Source: Pseudomonas putida
GTDB lineage: Bacteria > Pseudomonadota > Gammaproteobacteria > Pseudomonadales > Pseudomonadaceae
Length of the DNA: 64,000 nucleotides
Direction: 5' to 3'
Assembly: GCF_002741075.1 (NCBI RefSeq)
Contig: NZ_CP016634.1
Span: 5,694,501-5,758,500 of the forward strand
Of the stretch, positions 25,887-33,849 are shown one piece after another. The notes below the pieces were generated by a model. The model was not told the origin of the DNA. It was given only the letters and a program-made list of their open reading frames with translations, and did no database searches. The translations under genes and the position numbers were made by a program. Each line of letters begins with the position of its first letter. The first letter of the stretch is position 1.

Positions 25887-26969
25887 TCAGCCGGCGATCA
25901 ACGCTTCGACGTCGGCGATCTTGGCCTTGAGGGTGGCCATGTCGGCGCAACGCAAGGTGGCGTGGCCCACCTTGCGGCCGGCCTTGAAGGCCTTGCCGTA
26001 GTGGTGCAGGTGGCAGTCATCGATGGCCACGACCTTATCCACCGCTGGCACTTCGCCGATGAAGTTGAGCATGGCGCTCTCGCCGACCTTGGCAGTCGAG
26101 CCCAATGGCAGGCCGGCAACGGCGCGCAGATGGTTCTCGAACTGGCTGCACTCGGACCCTTCGATGGTCCAGTGCCCGGAGTTGTGAACCCGCGGAGCGA
26201 TTTCGTTGGCTTTCAGGCCACCGTCGACTTCGAAGAACTCGAACGCCATCACGCCCACGTAGTCGAGCTTCTGCAACACACGACCCACGTAGTCTTCGGC
26301 CAGCGCCTGCAGCGGGTGCGCATTGCTCGCGACCGACAGGCGCAGGATGCCGCTCTCGTGGGTGTTGTGCACCAGCGGGTAGAAGCGGGTTTCGCCATCA
26401 CGGCCACGCACGGCCACCAGCGAGACCTCTCCGGTGAACGGCACGAAGCCTTCGAGCAGGCAAGGCACGCTGCCCAGCTCGGCGAAGGTGCCGGCGACAT
26501 CCTCGGCACTGCGCAGGACCTTCTGGCCCTTGCCGTCATAGCCCAGGGTACGGGTCTTGAGCACCGCCGGCAGGCCGATGCTGGCCACGGCAGCGTCCAG
26601 GTCTTCCTGGGACAGGATGTCGGCGAACGCCGGCGTCGGGATGCCCAGGTCGCGGAACATGCTCTTTTCGAACAGGCGGTCACGGGCGATGCGCAGGGCC
26701 TCGGCACTGGGGTAGACCGGAACGAACTGCGACAGGAAGGCCACGGTTTCGGCCGGAACGCTTTCGAACTCGAACGTCACCAGGTCGACTTCGTCGGCCA
26801 ACTGACGCAGGTGGTCCTGATCGCCGTAGTCGGCGCGCAGGTGCTCGCCCAGGGCTGCCGCGCAGGCATCCGGGGCCGGGTCGAGGAAAGCGAAGTTCAT
26901 GCCCAGCGGGGTCCCCGCCAAGGCCAGCATGCGGCCGAGCTGGCCACCACCGATTACACCGATCTTCAT
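25887..26969 (-). CDS. purK: N5-carboxyaminoimidazole ribonucleotide synthase
   Basis: PurK uses ATP and bicarbonate to carboxylate AIR to N5-CAIR in purine synthesis. The 360-residue ATP-grasp protein shows GGGQLGRMLALAG at the N-terminus, VLKTRTLGYDGKGQ, a C-terminal EIAPRVHNSGHWTIEGSECS, and normal length. The true start at 26969 is well into a longer frame that runs through purE. It follows purE by ten bases, so the two form an operon for consecutive steps. Confidence 0.97.
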   Translation of the reverse strand: MKIGVIGGGQLGRMLALAGTPLGMNFAFLDPAPDACAAALGEHLRADYGDQDHLRQLADEVDLVTFEFESVPAETVAFLSQFVPVYPSAEALRIARDRLFEKSMFRDLGIPTPAFADILSQEDLDAAVASIGLPAVLKTRTLGYDGKGQKVLRSAEDVAGTFAELGSVPCLLEGFVPFTGEVSLVAVRGRDGETRFYPLVHNTHESGILRLSVASNAHPLQALAEDYVGRVLQKLDYVGVMAFEFFEVDGGLKANEIAPRVHNSGHWTIEGSECSQFENHLRAVAGLPLGSTAKVGESAMLNFIGEVPAVDKVVAIDDCHLHHYGKAFKAGRKVGHATLRCADMATLKAKIADVEALIAG

Positions 26970-26979
26970 GTTGATAGCC

Positions 26980-27471
26980 TCAGGCCTGGCGCGGGTCCGG
27001 ATTGTCCAGGACGGTTTCGGTCTGCTCCGTGCGGAACTGCTTGAGCGCCGCGTGGTATTGCGGGTACTTGGCACCCAGGATACTGGCCGAGAGCAGCGCC
27101 GCGTTGATGGCGCCCGCCTTGCCGATGGCCAGGGTGGCGACTGGCACGCCCGCGGGCATCTGCACGATCGACAGCAACGAATCGACACCCGAGAGCATCG
27201 AGGACTGCACCGGCACGCCCAGGACCGGCAGGTGGGTCTTGGCGGCGCACATGCCTGGCAGGTGGGCAGCACCGCCGGCACCGGCGATGATCACCTCGAT
27301 GCCGCGGCCTTCGGCCTCTTCGGCATACTGGAACAGCAGATCCGGCGTACGGTGGGCGGAAACCACCTTCACCTCGTAGGGAATGCCGAGTTTTTCCAGC
27401 ATATCGGCGGTGTGGCTAAGGGTGGACCAATCGGACTTGGAGCCCATGATCACGCCAACCAGTGCACTCAT
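26980..27471 (-). CDS. purE: N5-carboxyaminoimidazole ribonucleotide mutase
   Basis: PurE rearranges N5-CAIR to CAIR. The 163-residue protein has the class I signature: [28 protein letters not shown] with the catalytic His, [11 protein letters not shown], and [20 protein letters not shown]. The start at 27471 is preceded by GAAGAGGC. The upstream leader of about 110 bases contains three inverted repeats including a terminator-like hairpin, described separately. It is the first gene of purEK. Confidence 0.98.
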   Translation of the reverse strand: MSALVGVIMGSKSDWSTLSHTADMLEKLGIPYEVKVVSAHRTPDLLFQYAEEAEGRGIEVIIAGAGGAAHLPGMCAAKTHLPVLGVPVQSSMLSGVDSLLSIVQMPAGVPVATLAIGKAGAINAALLSASILGAKYPQYHAALKQFRTEQTETVLDNPDPRQA

Positions 27472-27491
27472 CGTCGAGCCTCTTCGCTTGT

Positions 27492-27595
27492 GCGCCCTTG
27501 GGCGCGTCAAAAAACAACAAGCCACGCGGGACGACCGGCGTGGCTTGTTTGCTGATCATGGCCGGATCGATCCGGCCTGGGGGCCGCGAAGTATA
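27492..27595 (-). promoter_or_regulatory. purE leader with promoter and three hairpins (possible attenuator)
   Basis: Minus-strand order: TATACT (27595-27590) as -10; the palindrome GGCCGGATCGATCCGGCC (27577-27560); a hairpin with 12-bp arms AACAAGCCACGC/GCGTGGCTTGTT (27549-27516) followed by GTTTTTT, i.e. a terminator shape; then a GCGCCC-AA-GGGCGC hairpin (27505-27492); then the ribosome binding site and ATG. The middle hairpin may end the upstream LysR transcript, attenuate purE, or both. The -35 is poor. Confidence 0.6.
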
Positions 27596-27642
27596 ACGTA
27601 ACGCGAGGCCATCCAGGCACCCCCGGCGACCAACTGTCGGCC

Positions 27643-28584
27643 TTATTTTTCGGGGCTTTGGCTGACTTTCGAGTCAACAGGTACGGTCGTCGTGCCGCCC
27701 TCCAGCTTGCGCCACAGTAGACGCACGTTGGCCTTGCGGACCAAGGCACAGCGATAGAGGCGAATTTCCAGCGGCACATGCCACTGGCTGCCCCCGCAGA
27801 TCACCAGTTCGCCACGCTCCAGCTCACCGCGCATCGACAACCGCGGCACCCAGGCGATTCCCATGCCTTCAAGGGCCATGCTCTTGAGACTGTCGGCCAT
27901 GGCCGTTTCATAGACAGTGGTATAGCGCAGGTTGCGCTGGCGCAGCAGCAGGTTGACCGAACGACCGAGGAAGGCCCCGGCGCTATAGGCCAACAACGGC
28001 ACGCTGCTCTCGCCCTCAAGGTCGAACAACGGCTTGCCGTCGCTGCCCACGGCGCACACCGGCAGCATCTCGGTAGTGCCCATGTGCAGCGAGGGGAATA
28101 TTTCGGCATCCATCTGCAAGGCCGCATCCGGGTCATAGAATGCCAGCATCAGGTCACAGCCCCCTTCACGCAGGGCATGCACGGCATCGCCCACGTTGGT
28201 GGCCACCAGCCGGGTGGCGATGTTCAGACCATCGTTGCGCAACTGAGCCACCCACCGAGGGAAGAACCCCGACGCCAGGGAGTGCGCAGCAGCTACCTGG
28301 ACCACCTCACCCTGCCCGCCTTCGAGATGATGCAAATGGCGGAGAACTTCGCTCAACTGGTCGACAACGGTACGCGCGGTAACCAGAAACAGCTGCCCGG
28401 CCTCGGTCAGTTCGATCGGTGTGCGGGAACGATTCACCAACGTCAGCCCCAGCGCCGCTTCCAGGCTGCGGATGCGCCGGCTGAACGCCGGCTGGGTGAC
28501 GAAACGGCGCTCCGCTGCCTGGGAAAAACTACGGGTGGCGGCCAGGGCGCTGAAGTCTTCCAGCCACTTGCTTTCGAGGTTCAT
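27643..28584 (-). CDS. LysR family transcriptional regulator (HypT/YjiE-like)
   Basis: A 313-residue LysR regulator: an N-terminal winged helix (SFSQAAERRFVTQPAFSRRI, recognition helix around residues 18-50) and a periplasmic-binding-type effector domain. The opening MNLESKWLEDFSALAATRSF and the AAAHSLASGFFP segment resemble the YjiE/HypT subgroup, whose E. coli member responds to hypochlorite; whether that function applies here is uncertain. GGGAGA precedes the ATG. It is divergent from aspA across 181 bp, so it may regulate aspA, itself, or neither. Confidence 0.88.
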   Translation of the reverse strand: MNLESKWLEDFSALAATRSFSQAAERRFVTQPAFSRRIRSLEAALGLTLVNRSRTPIELTEAGQLFLVTARTVVDQLSEVLRHLHHLEGGQGEVVQVAAAHSLASGFFPRWVAQLRNDGLNIATRLVATNVGDAVHALREGGCDLMLAFYDPDAALQMDAEIFPSLHMGTTEMLPVCAVGSDGKPLFDLEGESSVPLLAYSAGAFLGRSVNLLLRQRNLRYTTVYETAMADSLKSMALEGMGIAWVPRLSMRGELERGELVICGGSQWHVPLEIRLYRCALVRKANVRLLWRKLEGGTTTVPVDSKVSQSPEK

Positions 28585-28765
28585 GAAGCGGGTCTCCCAG
28601 CGCGCACCAAAATGGAACACGCTCGTTTGTCAATTGGCGTCACATGAATCGGTATGCCGTTTGTGCATAGGTTAGCGTGCAACAGCATTGGCCGCAAAAT
28701 CCGGGCAGGCCTAGGATTAGCGGCATTCCGGCAGGTGCCGGGTTTAAATCGAGATGATATCCGTC

Positions 28766-30190
28766 ATGTCCTCCGCTGCATCGTTCCGCGTCGAAAAAGA
28801 CCTGCTTGGTACCCTTGAAGTCCCTGCCGATGCCTACTACGGCATCCAGACCCTGCGCGCTGCCAACAACTTCCACCTCTCCGGTGTTCCGCTGTCGCAC
28901 TACCCGAAGCTGGTCGTGGCCCTGGCCATGGTCAAGCAGGCCGCTGCCGACGCCAACCGTGAGCTGGGCCACCTGAGCGATGCCAAGCACGCCGCCATCA
29001 GCGAGGCCTGCGCCCGTCTGATCCGTGGCGAATTCCACGACCAGTTCGTTGTGGACATGATCCAAGGTGGTGCGGGTACCTCCACCAACATGAACGCCAA
29101 CGAAGTCATCGCCAACGTCGCGCTGGAGGTCATGGGCCACCAGAAGGGTGAGTACCAGTACCTGCACCCGAACAACGACGTGAACATGGCGCAGTCGACC
29201 AACGATGCCTACCCGACCGCGATCCGCCTGGGTCTGCTGCTGGGTCACGACGCCCTGCTGGCCAGCCTCGACAGCCTGATTCAGGCCTTCGCGGCCAAAG
29301 GCAAGGAATTCGACCACGTACTGAAGATGGGTCGTACCCAGCTGCAGGACGCTGTGCCGATGACCCTGGGCCAAGAATTCCGTGCCTTCGCCACCACCAT
29401 GACCGAAGACCTGCAGCGCCTGCGCTCGCTGGCTCCGGAACTGCTGACCGAAATCAACCTGGGCGGTACCGCCATCGGCACCGGCATCAACGCCGACCCT
29501 GGCTACCAGGCCCTGGCCGTGCAGCGCCTGGCGACCATCAGCGGCCAGCCGCTGGTCCCGGCTGCCGACCTGATCGAAGCCACCTCCGACATGGGCGCCT
29601 TCGTGCTGTTCTCCGGCATGCTCAAGCGCACCGCAGTCAAGCTGTCCAAGATCTGCAACGACCTGCGCCTGCTGTCCAGCGGCCCGCGCACCGGCATCAA
29701 CGAGATCAACCTGCCGGCGCGCCAGCCAGGCAGCTCGATCATGCCAGGCAAGGTCAACCCGGTTATTCCGGAAGCCGTCAACCAGGTGGCCTTCGCCATC
29801 ATGGGCAACGACCTGGCCCTGACCGTCGCCGCCGAAGGTGGCCAGCTGCAGCTGAACGTCATGGAACCGCTGATCGCTTACAAGATCTTCGACTCCATCC
29901 GCCTGCTTCAGCGCGCCATGGACATGCTGCGCGAGCACTGCATCGTCGGCATCACTGCCAACGAACAGCGCTGCCGTGAACTGGTCGAGCACTCGATCGG
30001 CCTGGTCACCGCACTGAACCCGTACATCGGCTACGAGAACGCCACCCGTATCGCCCGCGTTGCCCTGGAAACCGGCCGCGGCGTACTGGAACTGGTGCGC
30101 GAAGAGAAGCTGCTGGACGACGCGATGCTCGATGACATCCTGCGTCCGGAAAACATGATCGCTCCACGTCTGGTTCCGCTGAAGGCGTAA
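28766..30190 (+). CDS. aspA: Aspartate ammonia-lyase (aspartase)
   Basis: Aspartase reversibly converts L-aspartate to fumarate and ammonia, linking amino-acid use to the TCA cycle. The 474-residue product has the fumarase/aspartase signature GSSIMPGKVNPVIPE. It also has HPNNDVNMAQSTNDAYPTAI and GRTQLQDAVPMTLGQEF. The ATG at 28766 is preferred by homology (MSSAASFRVEKDLLG); another ATG four codons earlier (28754) is possible since neither has a strong ribosome binding site. The gene ends in a clear terminator and so is monocistronic. Confidence 0.96.
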   Translation: MSSAASFRVEKDLLGTLEVPADAYYGIQTLRAANNFHLSGVPLSHYPKLVVALAMVKQAAADANRELGHLSDAKHAAISEACARLIRGEFHDQFVVDMIQGGAGTSTNMNANEVIANVALEVMGHQKGEYQYLHPNNDVNMAQSTNDAYPTAIRLGLLLGHDALLASLDSLIQAFAAKGKEFDHVLKMGRTQLQDAVPMTLGQEFRAFATTMTEDLQRLRSLAPELLTEINLGGTAIGTGINADPGYQALAVQRLATISGQPLVPAADLIEATSDMGAFVLFSGMLKRTAVKLSKICNDLRLLSSGPRTGINEINLPARQPGSSIMPGKVNPVIPEAVNQVAFAIMGNDLALTVAAEGGQLQLNVMEPLIAYKIFDSIRLLQRAMDMLREHCIVGITANEQRCRELVEHSIGLVTALNPYIGYENATRIARVALETGRGVLELVREEKLLDDAMLDDILRPENMIAPRLVPLKA

Positions 30191-30247
30191 CCAGGCTGCT
30201 GTAAAACGTCTCACCAGGTCGAGGGACTAGACACCTCTCAACCTTTC

Positions 30248-30281
30248 AAGGGCCCGAGCGCATGCGACGGGCCCTTTTTTT
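30248..30281 (+). terminator. Rho-independent terminator after aspA
   Basis: AAGGGCCCG / CGGGCCCTT arms (9 bp) with a loop containing AGCGCATGCGA, followed by seven T, 58 bases past the aspA stop. Confidence 0.93.
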
Positions 30282-30407
30282 ATGCGCAAAAACCGCAAGG
30301 GGCCGCTTCACGGCCTTGTGCCACGAAAGGGCTGCTCAGCAGCCCCAAAGACCAACCGGGCACACAACTTGCTCCATAATGCTCCCCAGCCCCACGGGAT
30401 ACCGAGC

Positions 30408-31400
30408 ATGCTGCACAGCCACCTGACCACCCTCAATGCGGTTTCGCTGATTCTCAAAGTCTTCCAGGAAGAAGGCTGCGACGCCGAGCGGCTACTTTGC
30501 GGCAGCGGCATTGGTGCAGCAGACCTGGGCCATGCCGATGCCCGCATCACGACCCAGCAAGAACTGCAGGTGTGCGCCAATGCCGTGGCCCTTCGCGAAG
30601 AGATCGGCCTGGAGCTGGGCCGGCGCATGCATGTGTCGTGCTACGGGATGCTCGGTTACGCCCTGCTCTCCAGTGCCACTTTGGGTGACGCCCTGCGCTT
30701 GGCACTGCGCTATCCCGCATTGCTGGGCACAGCCTTTCAGTTGCGCCTGGAGGATGACGGCCAGCGAATCTGGTTCAGCGCCAGCGACTACCAGGACAGC
30801 CCGGCGCTGGCGGCCTTCAATGCCGAATTCTGCCTGGTGTCGCTGAAGGTCATCTGCGACGACCTGCTGGGCCGCCCCCTGCCGCTGCTCGCGGCGCGCT
30901 TCGAGCATCCTCGGCCCGACTACCACGCGCTCTATGTCGATGCGTTCCAGTGCCCCCTGGGTTTCGAGGCCAACGACAATGCCTTTGCCTTCGAGCGCCG
31001 CTGGCTCGACATGCCCCTGCCCTTGGCCGACCCCATCACCCACAAGGCCATGGCCGAGCGCTGCCGCCAGCTGAACCTGGAGTTCACGGGACGTCAGGCA
31101 TGGCTGGGGCGTATTCGCCAGTTGCTGATCAAACAGCTGGACGCCGCCCCCGGGCTCGAAGGCCTGGCCCGCCAGATGAACTGCTCCTCGCGCACCTTGC
31201 GCCGGCACCTTCAGGCCCTGGGCTGCAGCTACCAGCAGTTACTCGACGAGCTGCGCTTCGAGCGGGCCAAGCAGTTGCTGGCCGAGGACCAAATGCCGAT
31301 CTACCGCATTGCCGAGACGCTCGGCTTCAGCGAGACCGCCAGCTTTCGCCATGCCTTCCAGCGCTGGAGCGGCGTGGCGCCCAGCCATTTTCGCGGCTGA
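30408..31400 (+). CDS. AraC family transcriptional regulator, OruR/ArgR-like layout
   Basis: A 330-residue regulator. Residues about 10-195 resemble the arabinose-binding-like domain (PF12625) common in Pseudomonas amino-acid and alkaloid regulators (SCYGMLGYALLSSATLGDAL). The C-terminal AraC helix-turn-helix pair is intact (LARQMNCSSRTLRRHLQALG and RIAETLGFSETASFRHAFQR). The ATG at 30408 gives the normal family length; the frame extends upstream into the aspA terminator without support. No target gene is adjacent in an obvious operon; the acetylpolyamine amidohydrolase gene lies 210 bp downstream across a REP pair, so a regulatory link is only speculative. Confidence 0.87.
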   Translation: MLHSHLTTLNAVSLILKVFQEEGCDAERLLCGSGIGAADLGHADARITTQQELQVCANAVALREEIGLELGRRMHVSCYGMLGYALLSSATLGDALRLALRYPALLGTAFQLRLEDDGQRIWFSASDYQDSPALAAFNAEFCLVSLKVICDDLLGRPLPLLAARFEHPRPDYHALYVDAFQCPLGFEANDNAFAFERRWLDMPLPLADPITHKAMAERCRQLNLEFTGRQAWLGRIRQLLIKQLDAAPGLEGLARQMNCSSRTLRRHLQALGCSYQQLLDELRFERAKQLLAEDQMPIYRIAETLGFSETASFRHAFQRWSGVAPSHFRG

Positions 31401-31410
31401 TCGGTGCCGG

Positions 31411-31491
31411 CCGTTTCGCGGGTGAACCCGCTCCCACAGGTACTGCGCTGAGTTCAAAATCAGCGGGGTACCTGTGGATTTACCCGCGAAC
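31411..31491. repeat. Inverted REP pair upstream of the amidohydrolase gene
   Basis: REP copy at 31411-31439 (TTTCGCGGGTGAACCCGCTC) and an opposite, shortened copy at 31469-31491 (CTGTGGATTTACCCGCGAAC), 30 bases apart; the AraC gene ends just before. Confidence 0.85.
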
Positions 31492-31610
31492 AAGCCCCCA
31501 CGCCGGACGCTGTCTTTGGCCACATCGATCCCCTTTTGGCCGTTTGCGTCGTTCTCCACCGGCACGCCCCCTCACACAATGAGGCACGCCAGTAAACCCG
31601 GAGAATAAAA

Positions 31611-32654
31611 ATGCTGACGATCTATTCCGATGATCATCGCCTGCACCACGGCCGCTGCGAGCTCATCGACGGCAAGTTGATGCCTTGCTTCGAGATGCCT
31701 TCGCGCGCCGACCATGTCCTGGAGCGCGTCAAGAAGCGCAACCTCGGCCCTGTCGAAGGGCCGCGTGATTTTGGCCGCGCACCCTTGCTGCGTGTCCACG
31801 GCGCCGATTATCTGGATTTCTTCGAAGGGGCCTGGGCGCGCTGGGCGCAGATGGGCCAGGAAGGTGACCTGCTGCCCTTTACCTGGCCAGCCCGGACGTT
31901 GCGCAAGGTCAAGCCGACCGGCCTGCATGGCGAGCTTGGCTACTACAGCTTCGATGCCGGCGCGCCGATCACCGCCGGTACCTGGCAGGCTGCCTACAGC
32001 GCCGCCCAGGTCGCCCTCACCGCCCAGGCCGCGATCCAGCAAGGCGCCCATTCGGCATTCGCCCTGTGCCGCCCACCAGGACACCACGCGGCGGCCGAAG
32101 TGATGGGCGGCTACTGCTACCTCAACAACGCCGCCATCGCTGCCCAGGCGTTCCTTGACCAAGGCCACCGCAAAGTCGCCATCCTCGACGTCGATTACCA
32201 CCACGGCAACGGCACCCAGGACATCTTCTATCAGCGCGGCGATGTGTTCTTCGCCTCGATCCACGGCGACCCGCAGGATGAGTTCCCGTTCTTCCTGGGT
32301 TATGCCGACGAAACCGGCGAAGGCGCAGGCGAAGGCTGCAACATCAACTATCCATTGCCCGCCGGCAGCGACTGGGCCGCCTGGAGCGCCGCCTTGGAAG
32401 ATGCCTGCCAGCGCATCGCAGCCTACGCACCGGACGTAGTGGTGGTGTCCCTGGGCGTGGATACCTTCAAGGATGACCCGATCTCCCAGTTCAAACTGGA
32501 CAGCCCGGACTACCTGGAAATGGGCAAGCGTATCGGCCAACTCGGCAAGCCGACCTTGTTCGTGATGGAAGGTGGCTACGCTGTTGAAGAAATCGGTATC
32601 AACGCAGTCAACGTGCTGGAAGGCTTCCAGCATGCCCAGCCAGGAGCCCGGTAA
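31611..32654 (+). CDS. Acetylpolyamine amidohydrolase (class II HDAC-like)
   Basis: A 347-residue arginase/deacetylase-fold zinc enzyme that removes acetyl groups from acetylpolyamines. All active-site residues are present at the numbering I recall for the Mycoplana enzyme: H158/H159 (RPPGHHAAAE), zinc ligands D195, H197 (ILDVDYHHGNGT) and D284 (SLGVDTFKDDP), and Y323 (FVMEGGYAVEE). Its stop overlaps the start of the PotF-like gene (TAATG), a coupling that supports import and deacetylation of (acetyl)polyamines as one function. Substrate specificity versus other deacetylases is inferred. Confidence 0.93.
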   Translation: MLTIYSDDHRLHHGRCELIDGKLMPCFEMPSRADHVLERVKKRNLGPVEGPRDFGRAPLLRVHGADYLDFFEGAWARWAQMGQEGDLLPFTWPARTLRKVKPTGLHGELGYYSFDAGAPITAGTWQAAYSAAQVALTAQAAIQQGAHSAFALCRPPGHHAAAEVMGGYCYLNNAAIAAQAFLDQGHRKVAILDVDYHHGNGTQDIFYQRGDVFFASIHGDPQDEFPFFLGYADETGEGAGEGCNINYPLPAGSDWAAWSAALEDACQRIAAYAPDVVVVSLGVDTFKDDPISQFKLDSPDYLEMGKRIGQLGKPTLFVMEGGYAVEEIGINAVNVLEGFQHAQPGAR

Positions 32655-33757
32655 TGATCCGACTCAAGCGTCTGCTCGTCCCGTTCATCGCTGCCACTCT
32701 GTCCACCGGTGCCCTCCAGGCCCAGGCCGAACAGCGCACCCTGCGTGTGTACAACTGGTTCGACTACATCACGCCGCAGACCTTGACGGACTTCCAGAAG
32801 GACAGCGGCGTCAAGCTGATCTACGACATCTTCGACACCAACGAAGCCCTGGAAGCCAAGCTGCTCACCGGCAACTCAGGCTATGACGTGGTCGTGCCCT
32901 CCAACGTGTTCCTTGCCAAACAGATCGAAGCCGGTGTGTTCCAACCCCTGGACCGCACCAAGCTGCCCAACTGGCAGCACCTGGATCCGGCGCTGATGAA
33001 GCTGATCGAAGCGAACGACCCAGGCAACAAGTTCGCCGTGCCGTACATGTACGGCACCGTGCTGATCGGCTTCAACCCAGACAAGGTCAAGGCGGTGCTT
33101 GGCGACAAGGCGCCTGTGGACAGCTGGGACCTGATCTTCAAGGAAGAGAACATCGCCAAGCTCAAGCAGTGCGGTGTCGCACTGCTCGACTCGCCCTCGG
33201 AGATCCTGCCCCTGGCCTTGCAGTACCTGGGGCTGCCACCGAACAGCGAGAAGCCGGCTGACTATAAGAAAGCCGAGGAGCTGATGCTCAAGATCCGCCC
33301 GCACATCACCTACTTCCATTCCTCGAAGTACATGGCCGACATCGCCAACGGCGATATCTGCGTGGCGGTGGGGTATTCGGGTAGCTTCTCCCAGGCCGCC
33401 AACCGCGCACGTGATGCCAAGAATGGCGTAGTGGTAGACATGCGCCTGCCCAAGGAAGGTGCACCGATCTGGTTCGACATGCTGGCGATCCCCAAGAACG
33501 CCGCCAATCCTGAGGATGCACACACGTTCATCAACTACCTGCTGCGCCCTGAAGTGATCGCGCCGATCAGCGATTTCGTCGGCTACCCCAACCCGAACAA
33601 GGACGCCACCGACAAAGTCAGCCCGGCGATCCGCAACAACCCGAACCTGTACCCGACTGCCGAAGCGATGGCCAAGCTGTATACCCTCAAGCCACTGCCA
33701 CGCGAAGCCGAACGGGCGCGCACCCGGGCCTGGACACGCATCAAGTCCGGGACTTGA
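32654..33757 (+). CDS. PotF-family polyamine-binding periplasmic protein
   Basis: A 367-residue precursor with a signal peptide (MIRLKRLLVPFIAATLSTGA, cleaved near LQAQAEQ). The mature protein starts RTLRVYNWFDYITPQTL, the hallmark of PotD/PotF/SpuD-type binding proteins, and contains YDIFDTNEALEAKLLTGNSGYDVVVPS. It should deliver putrescine, spermidine or acetylated forms to an ABC permease; no permease or ATPase gene is here, so the partner must be encoded elsewhere. The ATG overlaps the amidohydrolase stop. Confidence 0.93.
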   Translation: MIRLKRLLVPFIAATLSTGALQAQAEQRTLRVYNWFDYITPQTLTDFQKDSGVKLIYDIFDTNEALEAKLLTGNSGYDVVVPSNVFLAKQIEAGVFQPLDRTKLPNWQHLDPALMKLIEANDPGNKFAVPYMYGTVLIGFNPDKVKAVLGDKAPVDSWDLIFKEENIAKLKQCGVALLDSPSEILPLALQYLGLPPNSEKPADYKKAEELMLKIRPHITYFHSSKYMADIANGDICVAVGYSGSFSQAANRARDAKNGVVVDMRLPKEGAPIWFDMLAIPKNAANPEDAHTFINYLLRPEVIAPISDFVGYPNPNKDATDKVSPAIRNNPNLYPTAEAMAKLYTLKPLPREAERARTRAWTRIKSGT

Positions 33758-33764
33758 GTTGGAT

Positions 33765-33849
33765 GCTTCGCGGATAAACCCGCTCCCACAGATACGGAGC
33801 TGCCTGTAAGTACAGCGCTGTGTCTGTGGGAACGGGTTCACCGGCGAAG
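33765..33849. repeat. Inverted REP pair overlapping the MocR 3' end
   Basis: REP copies at 33765-33790 and, opposite, at 33823-33849. The second contains the stop codon and last codons of the minus-strand MocR gene. Confidence 0.88.

Noticed and set aside
30282..30407. N-terminal extension of the AraC regulator
   Set aside because: The extra 42 residues begin inside the aspA terminator T-tract; the ATG at 30408 gives the normal family length.
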